Source: Bacillus sp. MRMR6
GTDB taxonomy: Bacteria; Bacillota; Bacilli; Bacillales; Cytobacillaceae
DNA length: 64,000 nucleotides
NCBI RefSeq assembly: GCF_001940785.1
Contig: NZ_MSLS01000003.1
Location: 225,133-289,132 of the forward strand
Reading direction: 5' to 3'
In this document: piece by piece, positions 16,969 to 27,743 of the stretch
Layout of the letters: every line of letters begins with the position of its first letter
Position numbering within the stretch: the stretch's first letter is position 1
Made by a program: the position numbers and the translations under genes
The notes under the pieces: model-generated
Told to the model about the DNA's origin: nothing
Database searches by the model: none
Seen by the model: only the letters and a program-made list of their open reading frames with translations

Positions 16969-17733
16969 GTGGTTCATTATTTTAAGGTGTTTTTACAGGA
17001 TAATACGATCACCATTACCCTCAAGAATAAAAGACTTTCAGTGAATAAACTTTCTGTTATGTTTGACCACTATTTTCTTGGTTCACTGGCACTCAGTGAC
17101 ACCATCGTCTTAAATACAAGGGGCTATCAGCCAAAGACTGTTAGGATTCAAGCTGAATTTTTTATGAATGGGCAGTTGTATCCAATTAACGAAATCCATT
17201 ATGTTAAAGCGTTGCCAGTTCGTGAAACGGAGTACAAAGCAGGGGATCTCCTCATTGCCTGCGATAATGTCAATGGACTTCCATTTGGTTATATGGGCCA
17301 TGGAGCAATGGCCATTGATGATAAACACGCGATTGAATCCATTCCATTTGATCCAATTGTTCGAATCATTCCAATAAAAAGCTTCACCACAGATCACCCT
17401 AAACATGCCCATTTTCGGCCGGTTTCTGAAGAAATGGGTCAAAATGCTACCAAATATGCCTTGCACTACCTGAAGGTATATGAGGAAAATAAAAAGAATG
17501 GAATTAATAAACCAGCCTTTCACTTCACAATTTCCACCCCCTTGACAGATGAATGGACCTATATTTATTGCACAAAACTAATATGGTTGAGTTATTACTA
17601 TGGAGCCGGCTATGAATTTAAAAACGACCATTTGTGGTTTTCACCAGAAGATGTCTATTCAAATTGTATCGATAATCCTGATTTTGAGTTAATTTACCAG
17701 CATCCTAACTTTAAATTTCTTATTGATTTATAA
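16969..17733 (+). CDS. Permuted NlpC/P60-like (YiiX/LRAT-type) putative cysteine hydrolase
   Basis: A 254-residue cytosolic protein. Residues about 88-120 (YKAGDLLIACDN, then YMGHGAMAID) match the circularly permuted papain-like fold: GDLL strand followed by the catalytic histidine in GHGA. The catalytic cysteine candidate follows in YIYCTKLIWLSYY near residue 200. This order (His before Cys) is the hallmark of permuted NlpC/P60 domains that act on lipids or amide bonds. The first 85 residues are unassigned. The start is GTG at 16969, with AAAGGAG 8 bases upstream. It is divergent from parM and ends in its own terminator. The exact substrate is unknown. Confidence 0.75.
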   Translation: MVHYFKVFLQDNTITITLKNKRLSVNKLSVMFDHYFLGSLALSDTIVLNTRGYQPKTVRIQAEFFMNGQLYPINEIHYVKALPVRETEYKAGDLLIACDNVNGLPFGYMGHGAMAIDDKHAIESIPFDPIVRIIPIKSFTTDHPKHAHFRPVSEEMGQNATKYALHYLKVYEENKKNGINKPAFHFTISTPLTDEWTYIYCTKLIWLSYYYGAGYEFKNDHLWFSPEDVYSNCIDNPDFELIYQHPNFKFLIDL

Positions 17734-17771
17734 AAATAGCCTCGTCACTCTAAGAAGACGAGGCTATTTTT
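17732..17771 (+). terminator. Terminator of the permuted NlpC/P60-like gene
   Basis: AAAAATAGCCTCGTC pairs with GACGAGGCTATTTTT around a 10-base loop and is followed by more T residues. Confidence 0.92.
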
Positions 17772-17820
17772 TTATTTAGAAATGTTTTTTTAGCAAACTG
17801 CTCCTAGAACATGTTCACCC

Positions 17821-17848
17821 TTGACGTGTTATCGGGTCTTGATATACT
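17821..17848 (+). promoter_or_regulatory. Sigma-A type promoter of rocB
   Basis: TTGACG at 17821-17826 and TATACT at 17843-17848 are separated by 16 bp, 38 bp before the rocB start. This differs from the sigma-54 control known for B. subtilis roc genes. Confidence 0.65.
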
Positions 17849-17885
17849 TTTGGTAAACTACTATTTTCAGAAAAGAGGACGTTTG

Positions 17886-19535
17886 ATGTTACAATGCCGT
17901 GAGGAAGTGCTGGCCTTAACGAAACAACTCGTTAACATTGAAAGTGTTGTTAATACACCTGGCGAAAAAGTAATTGCCCATTCTTTATATACGATGATTT
18001 CACTTATGCCCTATTTTAAAGACAATCCTGACTATGTAACCGTTGAACAGACGATTCAGGATACCATAGAGCGCTACAATGTTCTTGCTTTTGTAAAAGG
18101 TACAAAGGGAACAAGTAATCGAACGGTGATTTTGATGGGTCACATGGATACGGTCGGTATAGAGGATTATACACAATTAAAGGATAAAGCATGTTCTCCA
18201 GACGAATTAATGGACGCGTTAAAAAAGGAGAGCCTGCCAGCTTCAGCAAAGGAGCATTTAGATTCTGGAGACTGGTTATTTAGCCGTGGCATTCTTGATA
18301 TGAAAAGCGGCGTCGCTAGTCATCTATATCTATTAAACTACTATTCAAATCATCCTGAGAAATTAGTTGGAAATATTGTCTTTTTGTCAGAATGTGATGA
18401 AGAAGACAGTTCACATGGTATATTATCTGCCCTGAAAACGCTAAAGCGCTGGAAGGAAGAACATGGCTTTGAGTATGCTGCAGCGATTAATTCAGATTTT
18501 GTATCACCGCGTTATGAAGGGGACATGAATCGCTATATTTACAAAGGAACTGTCGGAAAGCTCTTGCCATCTTTCTTTATTACGGGGGCAGAAACACATG
18601 TAGGATCAGCCTTTGAGGGACTAGATCCCAACTTTATCGCCGCTGAATTAACGAGACAAATCAATTATAACCCTGAATTATGTAACGAAGCCTTCGGTGA
18701 AACGACCGTACCGCCTGTTTCCCTAAAGCAAACGGATTTAAAGCCGTCCTATACCGTTCAGACTGCTTTAGCTGCATATGTTTATTATAATTTCTTTATC
18801 CATTCTTGGTCCCCAAAGGAAGTCCTGGATAAATTAAAGGATCAGGCTGCTATTGCTTTTACAAATGCTCTCACTACATTTAATGAAAGATACAAGCACT
18901 ATAGTCTATTAAGCGGGGAACCATATATGCAGCTGCCTTGGAAACCTCGTGTGTTTACCTATGAAGAAATGGAACAAATGCTAGTGAAGGAAAACGGTGA
19001 TTTGTTCGTTGCACATATGAAATCGTTTAAAGAAGTGCTGTTACAAAATACAGAGTTAGACACTCGGATGTTTTCTGCTAGAGTAGTAGAGGAAGCTTGG
19101 AAATGGATGAAGGATAAAAGTCCAGCGATCATCGTGTTCTATTCTTCGCTATATTCGCCTAGAATTGAATTATCAGGAAAAACAGCAGCTGAACTTGACT
19201 TAATTCACGCATTAGATGAAGCAGTTGTTGAAATCCAGCCTGAATATCCACATCCAATTGTGACCAGAAACTTCTTCCCCTATATCTCTGACATGAGTTT
19301 TGTTGCTTTAAGCGATGATGAAGAGGGGATTAGTGCTGTCTCAAAAAATAACCCTGGCTGGGGCACGAAACATTATGTTGACTATCAGGACATCCGTGAT
19401 ATCAATGTCCCTGTCATCAATATTGGCCCTTATGGATTGGATGCCCATAAAAAGCTAGAGCGAATGGAAATGACCTATTCTCTCGAGATTGTACCGAATC
19501 TAACGAATCTAGTTATTAAAAAGCTATTAAAATAA
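17886..19535 (+). CDS. rocB: RocB-like M20 family peptidase/deacylase
   Basis: A 549-residue cytosolic metallohydrolase of the M20 fold related to the arginine-utilisation protein RocB. Metal-site motifs are ILMGHMDTVG near residue 82, RGILDMKSG near 137 and the catalytic acidic pair in LSECDEEDSSHG near 170. Length and the insertion between the first two motifs match RocB rather than short M20 aminopeptidases. The start at 17886 follows AGAGGAC by 6 bases; a longer frame from 17811 would run through the promoter. The biochemical substrate of RocB is not established. It is not next to other roc genes here. Confidence 0.85.
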   Translation: MLQCREEVLALTKQLVNIESVVNTPGEKVIAHSLYTMISLMPYFKDNPDYVTVEQTIQDTIERYNVLAFVKGTKGTSNRTVILMGHMDTVGIEDYTQLKDKACSPDELMDALKKESLPASAKEHLDSGDWLFSRGILDMKSGVASHLYLLNYYSNHPEKLVGNIVFLSECDEEDSSHGILSALKTLKRWKEEHGFEYAAAINSDFVSPRYEGDMNRYIYKGTVGKLLPSFFITGAETHVGSAFEGLDPNFIAAELTRQINYNPELCNEAFGETTVPPVSLKQTDLKPSYTVQTALAAYVYYNFFIHSWSPKEVLDKLKDQAAIAFTNALTTFNERYKHYSLLSGEPYMQLPWKPRVFTYEEMEQMLVKENGDLFVAHMKSFKEVLLQNTELDTRMFSARVVEEAWKWMKDKSPAIIVFYSSLYSPRIELSGKTAAELDLIHALDEAVVEIQPEYPHPIVTRNFFPYISDMSFVALSDDEEGISAVSKNNPGWGTKHYVDYQDIRDINVPVINIGPYGLDAHKKLERMEMTYSLEIVPNLTNLVIKKLLK

Positions 19536-19539
19536 TGCA

Positions 19540-19566
19540 AAAACCTACCTGCTGAGGTAGGTTTTT
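19540..19566 (+). terminator. rocB terminator
   Basis: AAAACCTACCT and AGGTAGGTTTTT form an 11 bp stem around a 4-base loop with a T tract, 5 bp after rocB. It also faces the dead alcohol dehydrogenase gene. Confidence 0.92.
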
Positions 19567-19570
19567 TGTA

Positions 19571-19923
19571 TTAGAGGAGCTTTTCGACGATACTTTCGAT
19601 TTCATTTGCTGTTGGCGTCCGAGGATTTGTTTTTGTACATGCATCATTCAATGCTGCTTCACTTATATGCTGTTTTACAATAGTGAATTGTTCTTTACTA
19701 ACCCCGCATGCTCTTAGATTTACCGGCATATGTAGTTCTTTTGCTAATTGATTAATTTGCTGAAGCAGACTTTTGACTGCTACCCTTATGTTACCTGAAG
19801 GATATCCCAATATTTTCGCAAGCCTTGCATAGCTTTTAGCAGCAGCACTGTACTCATTCTGTGTAAGAGATCGGAAATCCGCATTATATTCGATAACTGC
19901 GGGTAAGGGAAATTCTTTTATCT
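19571..19923 (-). pseudogene. C-terminal remnant of an iron-containing alcohol dehydrogenase
   Basis: The minus strand from about 19923 to 19571 encodes LPAVIEYNADFRSLTQ, AAAKSYARLAKILGYP, INQLAKELHMPVNLRACGV and TNPRTPTANEIESIVEKLL. This is the C-terminal end of Fe-dependent alcohol/1,3-propanediol dehydrogenases. A TAG closes the frame just upstream, and the N-terminal two-thirds, with the NAD and iron sites, is missing (family length about 385 residues). No start with a ribosome binding site is visible. It is a gene fragment, not a functional enzyme. Confidence 0.85.
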
Positions 19924-20000
19924 AAGACTCTCCTCCCTCCCTTTACTATACTTGAGGATAACAAACAGTCAAATGATATTTCTTTGTCAAAGCAGGTACA

Positions 20001-20037
20001 AAAAAACACAATGAATAAAGCTTCATTGTGTTTTTTT
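20001..20037 (-). terminator. Terminator of the nucleoside transporter gene
   Basis: AAAACACAATGAA and TTCATTGTGTTTT form a 13 bp stem, flanked by A and T runs on both sides. It lies just beyond the minus-strand stop at 20046. Confidence 0.92.
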
Positions 20038-20045
20038 ATACGTTA

Positions 20046-21257
20046 TTAAATAAACATTCCTGCAATCGCTGCACTCAGTAGGGAAGCCAGCATACCTGCT
20101 GCAACAGCACGAAGGCCTAATCTCGCAATGTCTGGACGACGGTTTGGAGCAAGGCTTCCTAATCCACCTAGAAGGATTGCCATCGAGCTTAAGTTTGCAA
20201 AACCACAAAGTGCAAAGCTTATTACAGCTACGGTTTTTTCAGATAGATTTGGAATTTCTGGAGCAAAAGCTGAATATGCTACAAACTCATTTAAAACTAG
20301 CTTTTGACCGATAAAGCTACCAGCCTGTACCGCTTCTGACCATGGTACACCAACAGCAAAGGCGATTGGTGAGAATAAGATTCCTAAAATTCCTTCTAGA
20401 GATAGAGCTTCAAATCCAAATATTCCACCTAGACCACCTAGAATACCATTGATTAATGCGATTAAAGCAATAAACGCTAATAACATCGCTCCAACATTTA
20501 GGGCTAGCATTAACCCATCACCAGCACCTCTTGCCGCTGCATCAATAACATTAGCTGATTCTTTATCCTTACCAATTTCAAAATCGGTTACCATCGACTT
20601 TTCAGTCTCTGGAATCATCATCTTCGCCATAATCAAACCAGCAGGTGCAGCCATAAAACTTGCAGCAAGCAGGTATTCTAACGGCACTCCTAACAGTGCA
20701 TATCCAACCAGCACTGAGCCCGCAACCGAGGCGAGTCCACCGGTCATAACAGCAAATAATTCAGAGTTGGTCATTTTCGGCAAGAACGGACGAATGACAA
20801 GCGGGGCTTCTGTTTGACCAACGAAAATATTCGCAGCCGCTGACATTGACTCTGTCTGGCTTGTTCCTAATAATTTTGAAAGACCTCCGCCAATGATTTT
20901 GATAAACCATTGCATAATGCCTAAATAATATAACACTGAAATTAATGATGAGAAGAAAATAATAACTGTTAACACTTGAAAAGCAAAGACAAATCCAAAG
21001 TTTTGCGTATCTGCTGCCGGGCCAAATAAGAAGGAAATCCCTTCATTAGCGTAGCCAATAATATCCTGGATTCTCATTGTAAACCAATTTAATCCAGCAC
21101 GGCCTGCTTCCCACTTCAATACAATGAAGGCAAATGTGAGTTGGATCGCTAAACCGCCAAGAATCGTTCTATAGTTAATCGCTTTCTTATTACTTGATAA
21201 TAGGAGAGCGATTCCCAAAATAATGATGACACCAAATATTCCCCATAAAAAATTCAT
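20046..21257 (-). CDS. nupC: Concentrative nucleoside transporter (NupC/CNT family)
   Basis: A 403-residue integral membrane protein that imports nucleosides with H+ or Na+. It has the three N-terminal helices, a gate segment near residue 95, and the family signature with [19 protein letters not shown] near residue 145. [14 protein letters not shown] is near 170 and [15 protein letters not shown] near 365. The ATG at 21257 is chosen because GAGGTG stands 6 bases upstream; a GTG three codons earlier lies inside that site. Transcribed alone; operator-like and cre-like sequences lie upstream. Purine versus pyrimidine preference cannot be told. Confidence 0.9.
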   Translation of the reverse strand: MNFLWGIFGVIIILGIALLLSSNKKAINYRTILGGLAIQLTFAFIVLKWEAGRAGLNWFTMRIQDIIGYANEGISFLFGPAADTQNFGFVFAFQVLTVIIFFSSLISVLYYLGIMQWFIKIIGGGLSKLLGTSQTESMSAAANIFVGQTEAPLVIRPFLPKMTNSELFAVMTGGLASVAGSVLVGYALLGVPLEYLLAASFMAAPAGLIMAKMMIPETEKSMVTDFEIGKDKESANVIDAAARGAGDGLMLALNVGAMLLAFIALIALINGILGGLGGIFGFEALSLEGILGILFSPIAFAVGVPWSEAVQAGSFIGQKLVLNEFVAYSAFAPEIPNLSEKTVAVISFALCGFANLSSMAILLGGLGSLAPNRRPDIARLGLRAVAAGMLASLLSAAIAGMFI

Positions 21258-21313
21258 CGTGTACACCTCATATGTTGTAGTAGTTTGTGATACCGTTGTA
21301 AATGCTTACATAT

Positions 21314-21340
21314 GTGGTCAGTCCTTAGTCGTCCGACCAC
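21314..21340. promoter_or_regulatory. Imperfect palindrome upstream of nupC, candidate repressor site
   Basis: GTGGTCAGTC and GTCCGACCAC are mirrored arms with two mismatches around a 7-base centre, 57 bp before the nupC start. The GGTC/GACC words are reminiscent of GntR-family operators, but no GntR gene is in the window. Confidence 0.5.
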
Positions 21341-21351
21341 TTGTACATAGT

Positions 21352-21366
21352 ATCAAAACGTTTTCA
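21352..21366. promoter_or_regulatory. cre-like site upstream of nupC
   Basis: ATCAAAACGTTTTCA matches the catabolite-responsive element WTGNAANCGNWNNCW with one mismatch (C for G). It would put nupC under CcpA if real. Nothing else was recognised between 21258 and 21564. Confidence 0.45.
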
Positions 21367-21564
21367 AAAAGTAAATGGATAAATTGTGAACAGACATTCC
21401 TTTTGTTTTTCCACACAGGCTTATACGGATTAGTATATGGATAAACCCGATTTATTACATGTCTTATTTATTTTCTAGACCAGCAATTATGGCTAGTCCT
21501 TGAAAATAAGATAGCAGTTCAGTATTCTTATAAAGACAATTAACCTTTTAAGGGTGTGTATAGC

Positions 21565-22272
21565 ATGCGAATTAATAAATTTATCAGTGAGGCTGGAAAA
21601 GCTTCTAGACGTGGAGCGGATAAACTCATTAGCGAAGGACGAGTTACCATAAATGGCAGAATTGCAAAAATTGGCGACCAAGTTGAGCCCGGAGATGATG
21701 TCCGCGTTAGTGGAAGTCAAATTCGAATGGCAAGAAATTATGTTTATATTGCCTTAAATAAGCCTGTCGGAATTACCAGTACAACTGAAAAAAATGTTAA
21801 AGGGAATATTATTGATTTGGTTAATCACCCTTTAAGAATTTTTAATATTGGACGATTAGATAAGGACTCCGAAGGTCTGATCCTGCTAACGAATGATGGC
21901 GATATTGTAAATGAAATATTGCGTGCTGAGAATCGGCATGAAAAGGAGTATATCGTAACAGTAGATAAGCCGATCACACCAGAATTCTTAAAGAATATGG
22001 CTACGGGGGTTAAGATTTTAGGAACGAAAACTCTCCCTTGTGAGGTTTTTCAACTATCTAAATTTGAGTTTAAAATTATCCTGACACAAGGCTTAAACCG
22101 ACAAATTCGCCGCATGTGCGAAGCATTAGGATACGATGTCTATCGATTGCAGCGAATCCGGATTATGAACATTCACCTTGGCAATCTTCCGCCAGGACAA
22201 TGGCGCGATTTATCTAAAAAAGAAAAGAATCAGTTATTTAGGGAACTGAATTACGAACCTAAAGAATGGTAA
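21565..22272 (+). CDS. rluF: 23S rRNA pseudouridine synthase, RluF/RluB type
   Basis: A 235-residue RsuA/RluB-family enzyme that isomerises a uridine in the large-subunit rRNA. An S4 RNA-binding domain spans about 1-60 ([19 protein letters not shown]). The catalytic aspartate is in [21 protein letters not shown] near residue 96, and [16 protein letters not shown] is near 172. The [12 protein letters not shown] form points to the RluF branch (U2604 in E. coli), but the exact site is inferred. The ATG at 21565 is preferred over a GTG at 21556 because AAGGGTG lies upstream of the ATG. Single gene. Confidence 0.87.
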   Translation: MRINKFISEAGKASRRGADKLISEGRVTINGRIAKIGDQVEPGDDVRVSGSQIRMARNYVYIALNKPVGITSTTEKNVKGNIIDLVNHPLRIFNIGRLDKDSEGLILLTNDGDIVNEILRAENRHEKEYIVTVDKPITPEFLKNMATGVKILGTKTLPCEVFQLSKFEFKIILTQGLNRQIRRMCEALGYDVYRLQRIRIMNIHLGNLPPGQWRDLSKKEKNQLFRELNYEPKEW

Positions 22273-22390
22273 CAAGACGGGCTGTCTCCATGCGGGGCGG
22301 TCTCTTTTATTTGGCTATTTTTAAAAACAGACATAGTTTATTCTCAGCCGTACATCCTAAAATTAATGTAAGTGTATTTAGGAGGCTATC

Positions 22391-23599
22391 ATGAACTTAG
22401 ATGATATTATCATTGCACGTGAAAAGATGAAGGGAATTGTCCACACCACACCCCTTGATTACTCCAAAACCTTTAGTCAGCTTTCAAAAAACGAAGTATT
22501 TTTAAAGCTCGAAAACCTGCAAAAGACTGGCTCTTTTAAGGTAAGGGGGTCCTATAACAAACTTATCAATCTATCAGAAGAAGATCTTCAAAAAGGGGTT
22601 GTCGCAGCTTCTGCCGGCAATCACGCACAAGGGGTAGCTTATTCAAGCCAAATGCTCGGCATTCCCTGTACGATCGTTATGCCTAAGGGAGCGCCACTTA
22701 GTAAAGTGCTGGCAACAAAACAATATGGTGCAGAGGTCATTTTAGAAGGAAATGTATTTGATGAAGCACTAGCATTTGCCTTGGATCTGAAGGAGCAGGC
22801 AGGGGCCACCTTTATTCATGCCTTTGATGATGATTGGGTCATTGCTGGACAAGGAACAGTCGGATTAGAAATTCTTGACCAGCTACCAGACGTTGAGGCT
22901 ATCGTCTGTCCAGTGGGTGGTGGCGGACTGATTGCTGGTTTGGCCATGGCGATAAAGGAGAAGAATCCTCGAATTTCCGTATACGGTGTACAAGCAGCAG
23001 CCTGTCCTAGTATGAAACAATCATTAACCGAAGAGAAACCCGTCATGATTGCCTCTTCTCCGACAATGGCAGATGGTATTGCCGTGAAAAAGCCAGGATT
23101 AAAAAATTTCGAGCTCGTACAGAAATACGTTGATGATATATATTGCGTCGATGAAATGGAAATCGCTAGAACCATGCTTATGCTTTTAGAAAGAAATAAG
23201 CTATTAGTAGAAGGCTCAGGTGCCTGCTCATTATCTTCCTTACTTTACGAAAAAGTAAGCTTAAAAGAGAAAAAAGTCGTTGCGGTGCTGAGTGGCGGAA
23301 ACGTCGATATGAATTTTATCTCTAGGATCATTGAGCGTGGTCTTGTTGAATCTGGAAGATATGCCACCCTGCTCATCACTTTGAAGGATAAACCTGGCGA
23401 GCTTCAAAGAGTTCTATGTTCTATTACGGACCTTGATGCCAACGTCCAAACGGTTAACCTCCATCGAATGGGTAAAGACATTTACCCCGGCTATGCTCAA
23501 TTAGAAATTTCAGTTGAGACTAAAAATCACGAACATGTAGAACAGCTTCACCATGCGTTAACGAAGAAGGGCTATCATATAGGGATGAGTCAGTTCTAA
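22391..23599 (+). CDS. tdcB: Threonine dehydratase with C-terminal ACT domain
   Basis: A 402-residue PLP enzyme that deaminates threonine (and serine) to 2-oxobutyrate (pyruvate). The PLP lysine is in TGSFKVRGSYN near residue 53, SAGNHAQGVAYS follows near 76, the phosphate-binding glycine loop PVGGGGLIAG is near 176, and VLSGGNVD near 298. The last ~75 residues (YATLLITLKDKPGELQRVL) form one ACT-type regulatory domain. The single short regulatory part fits the ilvA/tdcB catabolic-like type found in Bacillaceae rather than the longer E. coli IlvA with two. GGAGG precedes the ATG. No branched-chain genes are adjacent. ilvA is an equally usable symbol. Confidence 0.88.
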   Translation: MNLDDIIIAREKMKGIVHTTPLDYSKTFSQLSKNEVFLKLENLQKTGSFKVRGSYNKLINLSEEDLQKGVVAASAGNHAQGVAYSSQMLGIPCTIVMPKGAPLSKVLATKQYGAEVILEGNVFDEALAFALDLKEQAGATFIHAFDDDWVIAGQGTVGLEILDQLPDVEAIVCPVGGGGLIAGLAMAIKEKNPRISVYGVQAAACPSMKQSLTEEKPVMIASSPTMADGIAVKKPGLKNFELVQKYVDDIYCVDEMEIARTMLMLLERNKLLVEGSGACSLSSLLYEKVSLKEKKVVAVLSGGNVDMNFISRIIERGLVESGRYATLLITLKDKPGELQRVLCSITDLDANVQTVNLHRMGKDIYPGYAQLEISVETKNHEHVEQLHHALTKKGYHIGMSQF

Positions 23600-23634
23600 A
23601 ACTAGGCTTTGTTTGATGGAATGGAGCTATGAGG

Positions 23635-23795
23635 GCTTCATGAGTGCCGGTTTGATGGCTTTCATCGGTTACGCACTACATGAACGCTTCATAAGACCGG
23701 TTTGTTGAATCTCATCGCTTTTCGGTCATCTTAAACGCTTCATGAGGACCGGTTTGTTGAATCTCATCACTTTTCGGGCTTCATGAACGCTTCAA
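23635..23795. repeat. 51 bp tandem repeat after the threonine dehydratase gene
   Basis: Copies begin with GCTTCAT at 23635, 23686, 23737 and (truncated) 23789, so the period is 51-52 bp. Copies 2 and 3 share ACCGGTTTGTTGAATCTCAT almost exactly; copy 1 is more diverged. No reading frame or ribosome binding site is convincing inside it. Confidence 0.85.
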
Positions 23796-23832
23796 GTACT
23801 TTTAGGTGAAGAATTTGTAGCATTTCTCCCGA

Positions 23833-23871
23833 AAAAGGAGCTATACCTCATAAAGAAGTATAGCCCCTTTT
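23833..23871 (-). terminator. rpiA terminator
   Basis: AAAAGGAGCTATAC and GTATAGCCCCTTTT pair with one mismatch around a 9-base loop. The hairpin lies 4 bp past the minus-strand rpiA stop and is followed there by a T run. Confidence 0.88.
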
Positions 23872-23874
23872 CAA

Positions 23875-24573
23875 TTATGTAGTTAAGATTTCTACTGGAT
23901 AGTTAATAAAAAGACCGGACTCAATGACTCCAGGGATCTTCTTGATCTCTTGTTCAAATAATGTAGTTATTTCTTTAAAGCGTACGTCTAATATTAAATT
24001 GCCCGCTTCTGTAATAACTGGCCCGTCCTTAGATACAGCTAATCTTAAGTTAATTTCAGTAGCATCTAATTTTAGCAGCTCTTCCTCCACTAGATTTACT
24101 GCTCTAGGGTCCACTTCAATCGGGGCTGCAAACTTTTCACCTAGGAAGGTTACAAATTTGGAAGGATCGACTAGAATATAGTTCTCAGGTGAGCTTTTCA
24201 TAACTAGCTTCTCTGCAAACATCGCTCCACCTCTGCCCTTAATTAAGCTCTTTTGTGGGTCAACTTCATCTGCACCATCAAAGGACCAATCCGGTCTGGC
24301 ATTTAATAAGGTAGTCGTAGGCAGCCCTAGGATCGAACAGCTTAGTGATACTTCATAAGAAGTAGGGATAGCCAAGATATTAAGTCCTTCTTCCTTCACT
24401 TTCCTACTAATTTCTTGAAGCGCTAAGAACGACGTTGACCCTGATCCAATGCCAATTACATCTCCATCTTTAACTCTTTCTGCAACCTTTCTAGCAACCT
24501 TTTCTTTTTGTTCCTTATTCGAGATTTCACGTGCCCATTGTAGTGTAGTAGCAATTTTATTTTCCCAGATCAT
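23875..24573 (-). CDS. rpiA: Ribose-5-phosphate isomerase A
   Basis: A 232-residue cytosolic isomerase of the pentose phosphate pathway (ribose 5-phosphate to ribulose 5-phosphate). Motifs are GDVIGIGSGSTS near residue 38, DGADEVDPQ with catalytic acids near 99, and LIKGRGGAMFAEKLV near 108. The full-length match to RpiA is clear. It has its own terminator and lies downstream of the galactanase genes, from which a separate terminator divides it. Confidence 0.93.
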   Translation of the reverse strand: MIWENKIATTLQWAREISNKEQKEKVARKVAERVKDGDVIGIGSGSTSFLALQEISRKVKEEGLNILAIPTSYEVSLSCSILGLPTTTLLNARPDWSFDGADEVDPQKSLIKGRGGAMFAEKLVMKSSPENYILVDPSKFVTFLGEKFAAPIEVDPRAVNLVEEELLKLDATEINLRLAVSKDGPVITEAGNLILDVRFKEITTLFEQEIKKIPGVIESGLFINYPVEILTT

Positions 24574-24683
24574 CTTTAAACCTCACTTTTTTTAAAAAAT
24601 CATTCTTTATTATAATGCCTATTTTATAGCATAATTACCAATTATTTAAGTTTAAGTTATATCTAGCCGAATGTACATATCAC

Positions 24684-24716
24684 AAAAAGTCTGACCTCAT
24701 AATAAGGCCAGACTTA
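24684..24716 (-). terminator. Terminator of the second galactanase gene
   Basis: AAGTCTGACC and GGCCAGACTT pair with one mismatch around a 9-base loop; on the minus strand the stem runs into TTTTTGTG. Confidence 0.85.
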
Positions 24717-24726
24717 GTGCAAATAA

Positions 24727-27630
<2,904 letters not shown>

Positions 27631-27700
27631 TTACTATCTAGTAATTATTTAAAGTTTATATAAAAGATAGATGATTCTATCTAGTATATCCGATTGTAAG

Positions 27701-27735
27701 GATACGAGAATCCCTTGAGAGGGACCCTCGTATTC
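27701..27735 (-). terminator. Terminator of the first galactanase gene
   Basis: GATACGAG and CTCGTATTC with inner TCCCT/AGGGA pairing form a long hairpin between the two GH53 genes. The T tract is weak, so some read-through is likely. Just beyond it, CTATCTAGTA occurs twice (about 27635 and 27678), perhaps a site for control of the second gene. Confidence 0.65.
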
Positions 27736-27743
27736 ACACTTAT

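Noticed and set aside
21371-21564. Small gene between nupC and rluF
   Set aside because: No frame with a ribosome binding site was found; the stretch is AT-rich promoter DNA.
22273-22315. Terminator after rluF
   Set aside because: AGACGGGC and GCGGTCT could pair only imperfectly; too weak to list.
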